A DNA stretch of 64,000 nucleotides from Isochrysis galbana (GCA_018136815.1 CM030932.1:7122230-7186229); one strand, 5' to 3'; counted from the first letter of the stretch, positions 10,481-20,240 are shown. The notes: generated by a model not told the origin, from the letters alone. Translations and numbers: made by a program.

Positions 10481-11912
10481 CAGCGAATGACTGGTCGCAC
10501 TTAGCGATCAGCACGTCGGCATGCAAGCACGGGTTAGCGCAAAGGACCGAGTCCCTAACCGCATCGAGGACATAGGCCATGATGCGAGGGTGGCCTTTCT
10601 TTGGATCGCGAGCGGCAAGGAGGAGGCCATTGAGAGCGTCCTGCCAGTCCACGCCCGAGGTGAGCGAGCCCTCGAGTGCGCGGATCAGTTGCATGCGGAA
10701 TCCATCCCAGGAAGCAGCCGCCTTGTTCGGGTCGGTAGAGCGAAGGTCGGCGGGGAAGCGCAGCGACTGGAGGCTCTCAAGACTAGACTTAGCATCGCGA
10801 GTGCCGCCCTTAGTGCGGACGAACGTACGAGCGCGTACCCATTTCGTAAGGGTGCGAGTTGTGTAAATGATGCGAGCGTGCCAGGACTCACCCGAGGGGA
10901 CCTCCCGAGCCGCCATCACCTGGTATTCGAGTGGGGCACTAGCGGAGTCGGAGTAGGCCTTGCCGTGGCGCCCATAGTGCCGTAGCCATTGTTCAAGAAT
11001 GTCCGCCTCATCAGACAGGGCTGGGTCCGCGGGAGGAGCGGCGTGGCGCTTAGCGTGACGTCGACTCTCCCGGTTACTGTGCTGGCCTGACTTGGACTTA
11101 GAAGCGTGGGGGCGGAGAGATCGGCGAGAGTTAGAATTTAAACCTTCGGGGACCATCATAGACGGCCGTCCCTCCTTAGTATGATAACCTTTGCCTGAGG
11201 TAGCATAGTGGCTACCCTTGGCGCGGCGAGGCTTGCGGCGCGAGTCCGTAGATTCGGATGATCCGTCGGAATCCGAATCGCTGGTCGACGAGTAGTTGGA
11301 CGAACGCGGGCTGGAGACCGGAGATGAGGACTGGGAGGACGATGAAGATGGGGAGCTATAGCGGCGGCGGCGGCGGGTCTTCTTCTTGTTTTTATGAGCC
11401 TTTTTAGATTTCGGTGAGGAGCGAGGGAGCGGCGGTGGAGGAGGCAAAACAGTTTCGCCGCCATCTTCGGATGGAGGTGGAGGCGGGCTGGCTGCCTGGA
11501 CTGGTGTAGGAGGGAGTCGGCCCCGTTCAATCGCGTTGGTGACTGCGGCGAGCTGCTGTGAGAATTGGGCGGCCATGGCCTGCATGAGCTCAATGTAACG
11601 CAGCTCGACGGGGTTGAGCCCCGGTGAAGCCGACGAAGTTGGCGGCGGAGCCGTAGCAGACGGTGGAGAAGGAGAGAGATGAAGAAGGGAGTCGGGCAGC
11701 AGGCCCGGGGCCTCTCCACAACGAGACGGCTGACTTGGGGCGACCGAGGCGACCGAGAGGCGTTCGAGCGATGGATGGTAGGGCTCGTAGGCGGCCTCCG
11801 AGTCCGATGGTAATGGTGGCGGTGCCTCGAGACATACGCGAGAAGAGGGGAGGAATCCTTCCAGAGGATTATCCTCACCCTGGAAAGACTCGGGCTTGGA
11901 CCTGTCCTCCAT
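10419..11912 (-). CDS. Gag-like protein of the LTR element
   Basis: The 497-codon frame has a proline/serine-rich N-terminus, a basic RS-rich middle (KKTRRRRRYSSPSSSSSQ) and a C-terminal ~120-residue globular part (LRFPADLRSTDPNKAAASW, VDWQDALNGLLLAARDP) of the size expected for a capsid-like domain. An overlapping frame at 11156-12511 starts in the upstream terminal repeat and may supply the real N-terminus. No zinc knuckle is visible. The gag identity is inferred from position between terminal repeats and from composition, not from a clear family match. Confidence 0.55.
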   Translation of the reverse strand: MEDRSKPESFQGEDNPLEGFLPSSRVCLEAPPPLPSDSEAAYEPYHPSLERLSVASVAPSQPSRCGEAPGLLPDSLLHLSPSPPSATAPPPTSSASPGLNPVELRYIELMQAMAAQFSQQLAAVTNAIERGRLPPTPVQAASPPPPPSEDGGETVLPPPPPLPRSSPKSKKAHKNKKKTRRRRRYSSPSSSSSQSSSPVSSPRSSNYSSTSDSDSDGSSESTDSRRKPRRAKGSHYATSGKGYHTKEGRPSMMVPEGLNSNSRRSLRPHASKSKSGQHSNRESRRHAKRHAAPPADPALSDEADILEQWLRHYGRHGKAYSDSASAPLEYQVMAAREVPSGESWHARIIYTTRTLTKWVRARTFVRTKGGTRDAKSSLESLQSLRFPADLRSTDPNKAAASWDGFRMQLIRALEGSLTSGVDWQDALNGLLLAARDPKKGHPRIMAYVLDAVRDSVLCANPCLHADVLIAKCDQSFAASIPLWCDSRSRQDRRQIAL

Positions 11913-12131
11913 GGGCTCCGGCGGCGATGGCGGAGATGATGGTGGGGGACCGCAGAGAGATCAGGAGGCGAGGGAAGGGAGGGCATCATCTCCCCCTGTG
12001 AAGGTGGTGGTGGATGCCCATCCGGAGAGGAGAAAGGGGGCAGGGCAGGCATGATGCCCGACTCTGCAGAGGTGGGGGTGACCCCCATTGAGACGTCCAG
12101 CGCGGGACGCACCGGGAACGATTCTACACCT

Positions 12132-12628
12132 GACGAATTGGGATGGCCCTTAGGGCCTGAGGGCAATGAGGAAGGTGGCAAGCCGGCGGCAGGCGCGGCT
12201 GAGGAGACGGCTTCGGAGACGATGACGGGCTGAAGCCCGTCAGCAGAGGAAGGCGGGCAGGCGGGCTTGAGCGAGGGCGAGGACGGCGGCGAGAACGACA
12301 TGGAACGAGCGGCGAGAGGCGAGGGCGAGTGAGAGGAGGGCTGTGATGGCAGGGGCTGGCGAGGCGAGGCGAGTTTGTTGGGTACGAGTGTTACGAGAGC
12401 GAGAGCGACGAGAGCGAGAGCGACGACGGATGACGACTGGCGACTGGCGACAGGCCGACGGACAACGACACCCAGGAAAACACCCCGACTCTCGCCCCAC
12501 GACTTTCTCACATAACTCGACTGAAATCAAACCCAAACACTCCGATCAGACAACAACGGACGACGATCAAAGGGCGATCTGTCGGCGATCTTGTCTGGAA
12601 CGGGAATCGCACCATAACGGAATCGAGG
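12132..12628 (-). repeat. Terminal direct repeat, copy 2 of the gag-only element
   Basis: This is the upstream terminal repeat for the minus-strand gag frame. A long minus-strand frame starts inside it and continues into the interior, so part of the repeat may be translated. Confidence 0.85.
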
Positions 12629-13389
12629 GGCAATCTTGCTACGCAGGATTCCAAGAGACCTACCAAATAAGACGAAAGGAGTGCGATGTGCCTAAGGGGG
12701 AGATGCGAAGAGGTCGCAAATTAAACCTGATTGCCCCCAGAAGCAGATAAAGAACCGCAGGGGAGATAGCAAATTAAACCTATCTGCGAGGCGCCTGGGA
12801 GGAAGAAAGGTGGGGAAACTTCCCTTCTCTTTCGAGAGGAAGAGAGAGGGCGCTCCACAACCCACGATCCCATGCATCCAAGCGAAGCTTTTGACCGAGA
12901 ACGAGAACGAGAGAATTATAACGATAAATACCGAACGACGAAGAGAAGAGCGAAGCCTAACGAGTGTCGATTCGCGAATGCGACAAAGGGACTGAATGCC
13001 AAAATTAGCCCAACCCAACTTGCGGTCTGAAAGCGCGCGTCGTAGATGTTAAACATCGACAATAGGGTCCTATGTGAATATTGTTTATGTGAATATTGTT
13101 GTATAAATATCTATGGACATTTGATGGCTCCATTCGATTGATGTCCCATGTCCCATAATTGACGGAACGACACCTAAGCGCACATCCGATGCACATCCGG
13201 CTGGCAGTCGATTGCTGTGGCTGTGGCGATGAATTGCAGCTGGGTTAAGATTGGGCAAGAGTGGGAATTGCATGCTTTCTGAATGAGCGAGAGGAACCGA
13301 GGTGCCGAGACGCGCCCGAGTGTCCAACGACCAACGACTTGCTTGGAACTTCGAACCGCGACCCCGGGCGGGCTGACTGTTGATGCTGA
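12629..13389. other. Intergenic region with a dispersed 50-bp repeat
   Basis: No gene was recognised. The phrase GCAAATTAAACCT occurs twice, near 12715 and 12768. Positions ~13117-13173 (GACATTTGATGGCTC ... GACGGAACG) recur at 34250-34304. Confidence 0.4.
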
Positions 13390-13915
13390 CTGCTGACCCT
13401 AGATGTTAAACACGGTGGGTCAGGTCTAGAAACACACCAAAAACAGCTGTTTTTGGCTTTTTTGGAAACACGGTGAAACACAGTACCGAAAACAGCGGGT
13501 CATATACATATATAGTATAATATAGTGTATTGTACATATATATATTTATATCCATCTCCCGTAGGCTCACAGCTCACAGCTACCGGTAGTTCCTGTGGGA
13601 GTGCAATTGTATTAATTGTAACTGTCAAGCATGATTGTGATTGATGATTGATTGTCTTGCATCCAACTAGGTGGTAGGTGGTAGGTGGTGGTAGCTAGTT
13701 AGTGGTGTAGTGGTGCAGGTGGGAGGCCAGGCAATCAGGTGGCGGGATTGATTATGCTATGGCTATGGCCTCGCTCGCACGCTCACTCACCGCGCGCGCG
13801 CAGCGCGCAACCCTCTGTTCCGGACATGGGGGTCTCCTAGAAACACGGTGAAAAACACTGTTTTTGACTTCCGTAGAAACACACTGTTCCTGTGTTTAAC
13901 ATCTAGGCTGCTGAC
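13390..13915. mobile_element. hAT-like MITE with 16-bp terminal inverted repeats and 8-bp target duplication
   Basis: The 510-bp body (13398-13907) begins CCTAGATGTTAAACAC and ends with its exact reverse complement. It is flanked by the 8-bp direct repeat CTGCTGAC at 13390-13397 and 13908-13915. An 8-bp duplication is the hAT signature, though some other superfamilies share it. Subterminal GAAACAC motifs are repeated in both ends, like transposase-binding sites. No transposase is encoded. It ends about 95 bp before the permease start codon, so it may affect that promoter. Inside lies an AT-rich TATATA stretch at 13500-13545. Confidence 0.82.
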
Positions 13916-14009
13916 GCCACTCCCCCCCCCCCCCTCCTCGCCCTCTTCTAAAAGTATACTCGATCTCGTGCTTCGAGCGCCCCGCGGCTGAGGCGGAGGA
14001 GGGGTGGCG

Positions 14010-15419
14010 ATGGGGCGCGCGAGTGCTGCGAGCGTCGCGCTGCTGTTGTGCGCGTGCGTGCTGGCGGCACAGGCAGAGCCTCGGCCAGCACTTGCAATCG
14101 CCCGCAAGACGCCTAGGGCTGACCTCCTTTCCGCAAAGCAGCCAAGGCCGCAGCCTCCGCAAAGCTCGGTCACAATGACAATTGTCCAGATTGTTAACAA
14201 TGTGGCCGGCGCAGGCATCCTCACACTCGGCGCCGGCATGGCCGCTGGCGTGGGCTGGATACCCGCCGTGCTCATCTGCGTGCTTGTCGGAGCACTTTCA
14301 GGGTACACCTTCTTCCTCATCGGTGCCGCGTGCGACATGACGGGAGAAACCTCATTCAAGGGGCTCTGGAGCAGCACCATGGGCAAGGAATCGACGTGGC
14401 TTGTGGATGGCAGCATCACACTTGTCTGCCTCTCGGCCGCCATAATCTACTCCGGTATCCTCGGCGACGTCGCCACCTCTCTCCTCTCGCTGTCCGGCGT
14501 AACTACAACTTCCTCCACGCGCACTCTCGCCATTTGCGCGCTCACGGTAGCTGTCCTAACACCATTGTCGTTGCTCAAGGACCTATCAGCACTGGCGTTC
14601 ACCTCGGCAATTGGATGCGGTGCGATCCTCTACACGGCGCTTTTTGTTGCCGTACGTGCACTCGATGGCTCTTACCACGGCGGCGACGCCTCGGCATTCG
14701 TCAAATCCCTGCCTGCTCATCTGAAGCCCTCATTCCATCACACATGGTCATCTGCAAAGGGCCTAATGCGGTTGGATGCCAAAGCTCTTGTGCTAATCTC
14801 CAATCTCGGCCTCGCATTCATCGCCCACTACAATGCGCCAGCTTTCTACTCGGGTCTGGAAGATGCAACTCCCGGACGGTTTGCCATTGCGGTGTCAATC
14901 GCCTTCACCATTCTCACAGTATTGTACACCTTCATGATGGGCCTTGCCTATGCCACCTTTGGGTCGAACACTGCTTCCAACCTGCTCCATAACTATGCTG
15001 AGGCTGACGTTCTTGCCGTACTTGGTCGCGTCGCGACAGGCGCCTCAATCCTCTTTGGATTTCCACTCGCAATGTTAGGGCTGCGATCTTCGCTCTCCGA
15101 CATGTGCAGTGGACTAAGCACAAAGATCTCCAACAAGGACTCGCCTATGCGCTTTGCGCTGGTCAAAGTTGCGTCGCCCGAGTCTAGGGTGCCCCTGGTC
15201 CTCTCTCTTCTGGCCCTCATCACTTTCGTGGCCTGCACTCTCACCGACATTGGAGTCATCGTTGGCGTCTCTGGCGCTTTGCTCGGTGCCGCAGTTGTAT
15301 ACATCTTCCCAGCGCTCATTTACGCTGAAGTTGCATCAGCCTCTTCTGTCTATGCTATCGTGCCTCTTGGAGCCTTTTTCGGCATCCTTGGAACATACAT
15401 GACACTCACGGGCAATTAG
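14010..15419 (+). CDS. Amino acid/auxin permease (AAAP)-family transporter with a signal peptide
   Basis: The 469-aa frame starts at the ATG at 14010. Residues 1-24 (MGRASAASVALLLCACVLAA) form a classic signal peptide, unusual for a polytopic permease. A short basic segment follows, then about 10-11 hydrophobic helices. VQIVNNVAGAGILTLGAGMA at residues 54-73 is the substrate-binding first helix of the AAAP/SLC38 family; later helices include LGLAFIAHYNAPAFY. Such carriers move amino acids with H+ or Na+. The signal peptide plus basic stretch could route the protein to the plastid envelope in a secondary-plastid alga; that is inference. No intron is needed. The MITE at 13398-13907 is directly upstream. 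Confidence 0.85.
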   Translation: MGRASAASVALLLCACVLAAQAEPRPALAIARKTPRADLLSAKQPRPQPPQSSVTMTIVQIVNNVAGAGILTLGAGMAAGVGWIPAVLICVLVGALSGYTFFLIGAACDMTGETSFKGLWSSTMGKESTWLVDGSITLVCLSAAIIYSGILGDVATSLLSLSGVTTTSSTRTLAICALTVAVLTPLSLLKDLSALAFTSAIGCGAILYTALFVAVRALDGSYHGGDASAFVKSLPAHLKPSFHHTWSSAKGLMRLDAKALVLISNLGLAFIAHYNAPAFYSGLEDATPGRFAIAVSIAFTILTVLYTFMMGLAYATFGSNTASNLLHNYAEADVLAVLGRVATGASILFGFPLAMLGLRSSLSDMCSGLSTKISNKDSPMRFALVKVASPESRVPLVLSLLALITFVACTLTDIGVIVGVSGALLGAAVVYIFPALIYAEVASASSVYAIVPLGAFFGILGTYMTLTGN

Positions 15420-16151
15420 AATGATGCCAAGGCAAGACACAAGACTGTGGCGCAGCGTTGAGCTGTCCCATCCACATCCAAGGAAAAAGGACGCCGACAT
15501 CAAGCATGCATCATAGGTTTGTATTGATTGAATTTTACTACAAAGTACAAGGGAGTCTCACAAGTAGCGGTCGAAGTTTGCGTATGACAACTAAACGTAT
15601 TCGAAATGTCGAAGCTTGATGTGTCACGGCGTGCATTCACAGCTACGAGTTGAGTTGCTGGAGGGAGAAGGGGGGCCGGGAGGGGTAAGGACTTGCAATT
15701 CTTTTTGTGGTACTTTCTTTTTGATGAGTGGAGGTGGGAAGCCTTCGAGAAAGCGTCTTCAAGCGGTTGGTTTGGGTTTGAGGACTGACACCCTATCTAA
15801 TCCCGATCATTGATCCGATCATTTATCGTGGGGGCAAGGCAACTAAGTTCATACTTACTTCACAATGGCGAGGCGCCTTGTGCCCTCGCCATCGGGCCCT
15901 AACCTAGGAAAGGCCCCCGTCAGGCTCAGGCATTCTCACGTCATGCCACCCAGGTCGCGTTCCGTCGAAAGAGGACCACGCGCCACGCGAACCTTTTATT
16001 TTAGTAGTACATCTCATCTATGAAGTATGATTAGAAACAATGTTAATGATTTCCCCGGTACATGGCAGCTAAGGCGCTCAGGCGCGCCCAGGGCGTATGG
16101 GTTCACGTTTACCCGGTGTTGACCCACTTTGCGTTAGCTTAACACCTCCAT
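15420..16151. other. Intergenic region downstream of the permease
   Basis: No gene was recognised. Near 15841 the word CAACTAAGTTCATACTTACT resembles the palindromic terminus of the retroposed repeats. A variant of the TCGCGTTCCGTC repeat starts near 15956. Confidence 0.35.
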
Positions 16152-16200
16152 AAGTCGCGTTCCGTCAAAAGAGGGCCAGGTTATTTGTTTTCTTTTTGGT
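16152..16200 (+). repeat. 49-bp dispersed repeat, copy 1
   Basis: AAGTCGCGTTCCGTCAAAAG begins a 49-bp sequence repeated at 16859-16906 and, with an interruption, at 32441-32510. Copies 1 and 2 bracket a ~700-bp AT-rich segment that holds the 83-aa ORF. A partial internal duplicate of the last 25 bases lies at 16228-16253. Confidence 0.65.
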
Positions 16201-16478
16201 ATATACACAAGGCTCAATATTATAATTGTCAGGTTATTTGTTTTCTTTTTGGTCTATTATACCCCCAGCTACGCGTGCTGAGTTTTCATCTTCTTCGTGA
16301 TGCGAGATCCGTGCTGAGTTTTCTTTTTGATATCGCTTGGCTGATCTTGGGTGGCGAGATCCGTGATGCGAGGACGGCCTGCGTGTAGAGTTTACCAGCT
16401 GCTCGGCGTGTTGCCATGTCACGGGTAAAAAACTTTTCGCACACACCGTAAATTTTTTTCTCCAATGGATAAGAAGAA

Positions 16479-16730
16479 ATGTATCCCTACGCCTTTCGAG
16501 GGTCCAACCCTAACCCGAGAAATGCCTCGGTCATCCAAGAGTTCAGGAGACGGAAATTAATCAGATTGGCTGAAATATTAGAGATGGAGCAAGAGTCGGG
16601 ACAACCACGGCCAGATACTGAAGTGTATGATGATGCACAACTAATATTTGAAATGGAGGACGATGGTTGGGATGTTCAACAGCTACCACGGTATCACACC
16701 ATAATGGGAAATTACGATCGACGTCGTTAA
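16479..16730 (+). CDS. Small hypothetical protein (83 aa) in an AT-rich segment
   Basis: The frame MYPYAFRG...NYDRRR is charged, glutamate/arginine-rich and probably helical in the middle (RRKLIRLAEILEMEQE). Its AT-rich codons differ from the GC-rich host genes. It lies between two copies of the 49-bp repeat, which suggests it belongs to an inserted element. I do not recognise a family. It could be a chance frame. Confidence 0.35.
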   Translation: MYPYAFRGSNPNPRNASVIQEFRRRKLIRLAEILEMEQESGQPRPDTEVYDDAQLIFEMEDDGWDVQQLPRYHTIMGNYDRRR

Positions 16731-16858
16731 AACAAAACACCCGCAAAGACGTGGCGGGTCGGGCGCAGAGGAAAAGCGCGGGGGAACATGCGCCGCGGGG
16801 GAAAAGTTGTTATGCTAGTCTGCATTTAATTTTAAAATAGTGCTAACATTAAGTCATT

Positions 16859-16906
16859 AAGTCGCGTTCCGTCAAAAGAGGGCCAGGTTATTTGTTTTCT
16901 TTTTGG
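16859..16906 (+). repeat. 49-bp dispersed repeat, copy 2
   Basis: Same sequence as 16152-16200. Directly after it, 16917-16946 shares the word CGGAAGTCTCCACATCCACG with 33979-34008, so this neighbourhood and 32.4-34.1 kb derive from related repeats. Confidence 0.65.
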
Positions 16907-16946
16907 TTAAAGCTAAACGCGGAAGTCTCCACATCCACGGCCCATG

Positions 16947-17714
16947 CCAGAGGCTGTGACGAGCAGCATCGCCAGGATGGCGCCGCTCATGCCCTCCTCC
17001 ATGTGTTCGCAGAGACCGAGTCGCTTGGCGATGAAGACAAAGTACTGGGCCATGGTGAAGGAGCGAGGCTTGTGGGAAGAGGAGAGTGAAGCGGGGTGTA
17101 GATGTCTGGGAGGAAGACTCTGGATGTTCGCCAGATGCGTGTGCACGCCGTGCGCATGATGAGTGGCAATCACACGCGCGGGATCCCGTGCGTGGAAAGT
17201 TTCGTCCAAGCGCACGCCGTGACCCCCCCCGCGGGGACTCCGTGCGTGCGCATGGAAGTTTCCGCACGCCGTCACCGATGTGCGGTTTCGTCAGTCGCAC
17301 GATACTGCACATGCGGCATCTCCGCGGGCGGGCCGGCGTTCAAAAAAACAAGCACACGCTGTCCACACTCTCATTGAAGATTATGAGGAAGATGACGACA
17401 GATATTCTTACCCTTTTGAGCTGAGGACCTTACCCTTCGGTAGGCTAAAACGCCATATTTTCGTTTTCCACAACGTAAAGAAGCTTAGCGTTTTCGTACA
17501 TAACGTTAATGTTTTTGAGATATAAATATAAAAGATGCGGCGTGCGAACCCTCCACGGACCCCCGGGGACGGGTGTTGCGGTGCAGCGTCCCAAAAAAAG
17601 TAATCTCTTTACACGCGTTTTTGTCCCAAAAAGGGAACGCTCACACAAACGCCAGCTTGGCCCGCACGGCAAGCCGCACCATCGCGCGCTGCAGCGCCTC
17701 GGCCGCCACGCCCG
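16947..17714. other. Gene-fragment region without a firm gene
   Basis: A minus-strand frame (16913-17275) ends MAQYFVFIAKRLGL...MSGAILAMLLV, which could be an old exon, but has no recognised family. At 17640-17715 a GC-rich minus-strand stretch reads MFEIDEVADLTGVAAEALQRA before a stop. It abuts the endonuclease frame in another reading frame, so the retrotransposon ends at a junction with unrelated, possibly coding, DNA. Confidence 0.3.
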
Positions 17715-19946
17715 TCAGGTCGGCCACCTCATCGATCTCGAACATCGAGCCGTGTTCTCTACGCAGTTCAAGTCGCCCCCAATTATAGTTGGAGTAGGGT
17801 CGAGAGTGGCTAGCTTTTGGCTAAGTTCGGCTATTTGCCTTCCGCGAGGCCCGGGTTGTGCGCTGAGATATATGGATATTATACGATATTGTATGTCGTC
17901 TATGTTTATTCTCACTGATATACATCTCCCTTTTAACATCACTTCTAGGGTCTCCTTCCTAGCGGCTATCCTTTCAGCTGTTTCTCTGATCGCCACCGCG
18001 ACTCCGCTAGCAGGGTCCCCTAGCTCTCCTGGGGCGGCAAACCACAGCCATCCTAGCATGGCGGCTGTCCTATGGGCCCGGAGGTGCGAGCCGTCCTCGT
18101 AGGCGTGTAGCTCCTCCTGTAGGAGTAGAACGTCCACTTTCGCTTTCCGCGCTTGTGATAGCACGGCGGCTAGCTTGCCGCCCTTGGTGCCGTTGATGTT
18201 GTACGTCGCAACGCGGATGGGTCCTTCACCTGGGTATCCAAGGGTGGAGTCAAACCTTAGTCTTGGGCGTAGGGGCATCGCTCTCACTATGGCGAGCACG
18301 GTGGCCGCGGCCGCGATTGCGTTCGCGTACTCTGGGTGGAGGAAGAGGCACGCCGGGCCGTTCAAACAGACGCCCGGAATCTTCTTATGCGGATGAAGGT
18401 GGCAGCGGATCGTGCACTTATTGTCGATCCACGCTCCTGGAACATCGTGCGAAAGATTGCATCGCACTCCGCGCTTGTTCCTGAGGCACAGCCCCTGAGT
18501 GAAGCGCGCACATTGCTTGGGGGGACCTTTCCCCAGGGCCTCGTGTGCCGATTTCGGGCGGGGGTTAAGTCGTTGTGCTTCATTTCGTGCGCGGCGCTTT
18601 GCCGCTTCTTGCTCGCATTCGCAGATGCGGGCCGAGTTAGGGAGGCCTTTCGCCACCTCCGGTCTCCAGCCTTTGCAGCCCCGCAGGCTGCCGTGGATCA
18701 TGAGCTTGTGGGTAGACTGGATGGTTGCCGGCATGCTGATCTCCTTGCACGCTCTAACGGCGTAGTTGACCGGGATAGTCTTCCCGCCAGTTTGAAGCAG
18801 CAGCTTTCGGGGGAAGCTTCCGTCGAGGAACGAGCCTTGGCCCGCCGAGACATAAAGATGCCAGCGGGTCGAGTAGGCCGCCTTAGATACGAACGTGCCG
18901 GCTCCGCCTTCGAGCTTCATGCGCTCGCGGTTGCCCTTCAAGAAGGTAAGTCCTACCTTTTCGATTGCGAGGATGATTGCGCTTAGATTGATTTGGGCCG
19001 CTTGCGCTAGGCCTTCGGCTTCGATGACCAAATGTGCCGCGACATCTTGAAGGGCGTTATACAGCGCCTTGCGCGACGAGGAGCCTTTTTTGTTGATCTT
19101 CTCATCGATGGATTCGACTTTAATGTTGACCGAAATGTCGGTTTGGTTGACGCGGAGTGTGGTGATGTCGCCATATCGCTCCTTGAATTGTTGCGCGCAG
19201 TCTTCGTTCACGGCGATGTGCCATGGTCCGCGGATGGAGCGGGCCCAAAAGTCCGGCTCAGGGTCGACACCTTCGAGCTCCAAGAGGAGCTCCACAATTG
19301 CAGCGTAGACGGTGGTTTCCAGGAAGGTGTAGTCGCCCTCCTGGTGGAAGGACAAGTCGAAAGTTGCGTCTGACTCCATGTGGCCTTGCTCCTCATCTGA
19401 GGGCGGCTCCTGAGTGGCAAGGGCGGTCGAGGGCGGTGAGGCTATGTGTGGGTCCGTGTGGGCATTTGTTGGGGCGGTGTGGTGTGCGTCCCGAGACGCA
19501 ACCAAGCAGTCTCTCGTCCGTGTGTTGTTGTGCTGTGTTGTTTGTGGGTCAGTGTCTTTGTGCGCTTTGTTGTTGTTGTTGGATTTGTGCCCATAAGGGC
19601 CACCCGGTCTCGGGCCGCGCTGCCAGGGCAGCGCGGCCTTCCCCAGGGCGGGAGAGGCCTCTGCCATAAGGCATGCCTGGTGGAGGAGTGGTTCGGCTTG
19701 TGTGGTACTGTCTCCTTGTCTCCCACAGCCTGTGGCCCACCATGGGGTGGCCCAGCATGGCTGTTGTGGCTGGTGTGGCTGGTGTGGCCGGGGCCACGGG
19801 CCGTGCGGCGCGACTGGGGTCGCGCTCACCTGCTCGGCCTCTGCGGGCGGACGCGGTCGCTTCGCCAGCGACAGCTCCATGGGTACTGGGGGGGCGCCCG
19901 CGGCGGGGGGCCCGAAGGAGAGGTGGGGAGCGGCGGCGCGCTCCAT
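17715..19946 (-). CDS. Non-LTR retrotransposon ORF: ORF1-like region plus AP-type endonuclease, 3' part missing
   Basis: One 743-codon frame runs from the ATG at 19946 (the shared MERA start). Residues ~1-200 are low-complexity. Residues ~205-415 form a conserved block that also occurs at 47771-48634. Residues ~465-535 hold CCCH-like zinc fingers (CARFTQGLCLRNKRG, CNLSH, CHLHPHKKIPGVC). Residues ~565-730 are an apurinic-like endonuclease (ATYNINGTKGG, LLLQEEL, IIGGDLNC). The frame ends within the endonuclease, and no reverse transcriptase follows. The loss is at the 3' side, the reverse of ordinary 5' truncation, so a deletion or recombination is likely. The long open frame suggests recent activity. 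Confidence 0.8.
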   Translation of the reverse strand: MERAAAPHLSFGPPAAGAPPVPMELSLAKRPRPPAEAEQVSATPVAPHGPWPRPHQPHQPQQPCWATPWWATGCGRQGDSTTQAEPLLHQACLMAEASPALGKAALPWQRGPRPGGPYGHKSNNNNKAHKDTDPQTTQHNNTRTRDCLVASRDAHHTAPTNAHTDPHIASPPSTALATQEPPSDEEQGHMESDATFDLSFHQEGDYTFLETTVYAAIVELLLELEGVDPEPDFWARSIRGPWHIAVNEDCAQQFKERYGDITTLRVNQTDISVNIKVESIDEKINKKGSSSRKALYNALQDVAAHLVIEAEGLAQAAQINLSAIILAIEKVGLTFLKGNRERMKLEGGAGTFVSKAAYSTRWHLYVSAGQGSFLDGSFPRKLLLQTGGKTIPVNYAVRACKEISMPATIQSTHKLMIHGSLRGCKGWRPEVAKGLPNSARICECEQEAAKRRARNEAQRLNPRPKSAHEALGKGPPKQCARFTQGLCLRNKRGVRCNLSHDVPGAWIDNKCTIRCHLHPHKKIPGVCLNGPACLFLHPEYANAIAAAATVLAIVRAMPLRPRLRFDSTLGYPGEGPIRVATYNINGTKGGKLAAVLSQARKAKVDVLLLQEELHAYEDGSHLRAHRTAAMLGWLWFAAPGELGDPASGVAVAIRETAERIAARKETLEVMLKGRCISVRINIDDIQYRIISIYLSAQPGPRGRQIAELSQKLATLDPTPTIIGGDLNCVENTARCSRSMRWPT

Positions 19947-20024
19947 GGCGACCAACTATAAAGTTAGTTATGGGGAAGAGAGAGAGAAGGAGAGCGAGCC
20001 AAAGAGAGGAGGAACCCCCCGTTT

Positions 20025-20240
20025 GCTATCGGGGGATTTCCTCTTCCCCCGATAGCTATCGGGGGGTCCGCTTACGGCACCCCCCAGGAGCTATCCCCCG
20101 ATAGCTCTCGGGGGATTTTCTCGGTCCCCCGGTAGCTCTCGGTGGGGCTGTTGGCGATCGGGAAAAAATTTCCCCCCGATAGCTATCGGGGGCCCCCGAT
20201 AGCTATCGGGGGGCGTTGGCTCCTGGGGGGTAACATATGC
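20025..20240. repeat. Array of perfect CCCCCGATAGCTATCGGGGG palindromes upstream of the retrotransposon
   Basis: At least four exact or near-exact 16-20-bp palindromes with the core GATAGCTATC flanked by C and G runs lie in 200 bp. Half-site variants (GATAGCTCTCGGGGG) are interspersed. They could extrude cruciforms. The array is upstream of the minus-strand retrotransposon start and may be its 5' leader or promoter repeats. Its edge (20208-20238) recurs at 2604-2634. Confidence 0.7.

Larger units (their letters stand above)
9990..12628 (-). mobile_element. Gag-only LTR-type retroelement with ~490-bp terminal direct repeats
   Basis: Near-identical direct repeats lie at 9990-10480 and 12132-12628 and bracket an interior of 1.65 kb. 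The interior carries only a gag-like protein frame on the minus strand, with no reverse transcriptase, integrase or protease, so it is a non-autonomous element of the kind described as TR-GAG or LARD. The close match between the two repeats suggests recent insertion. Fragments of the same terminal repeat occur at 45110-45256 and 57540-57668, each starting at the same TGACGA boundary, so it is a family. No clear target duplication was found at the edges. Confidence 0.75.
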
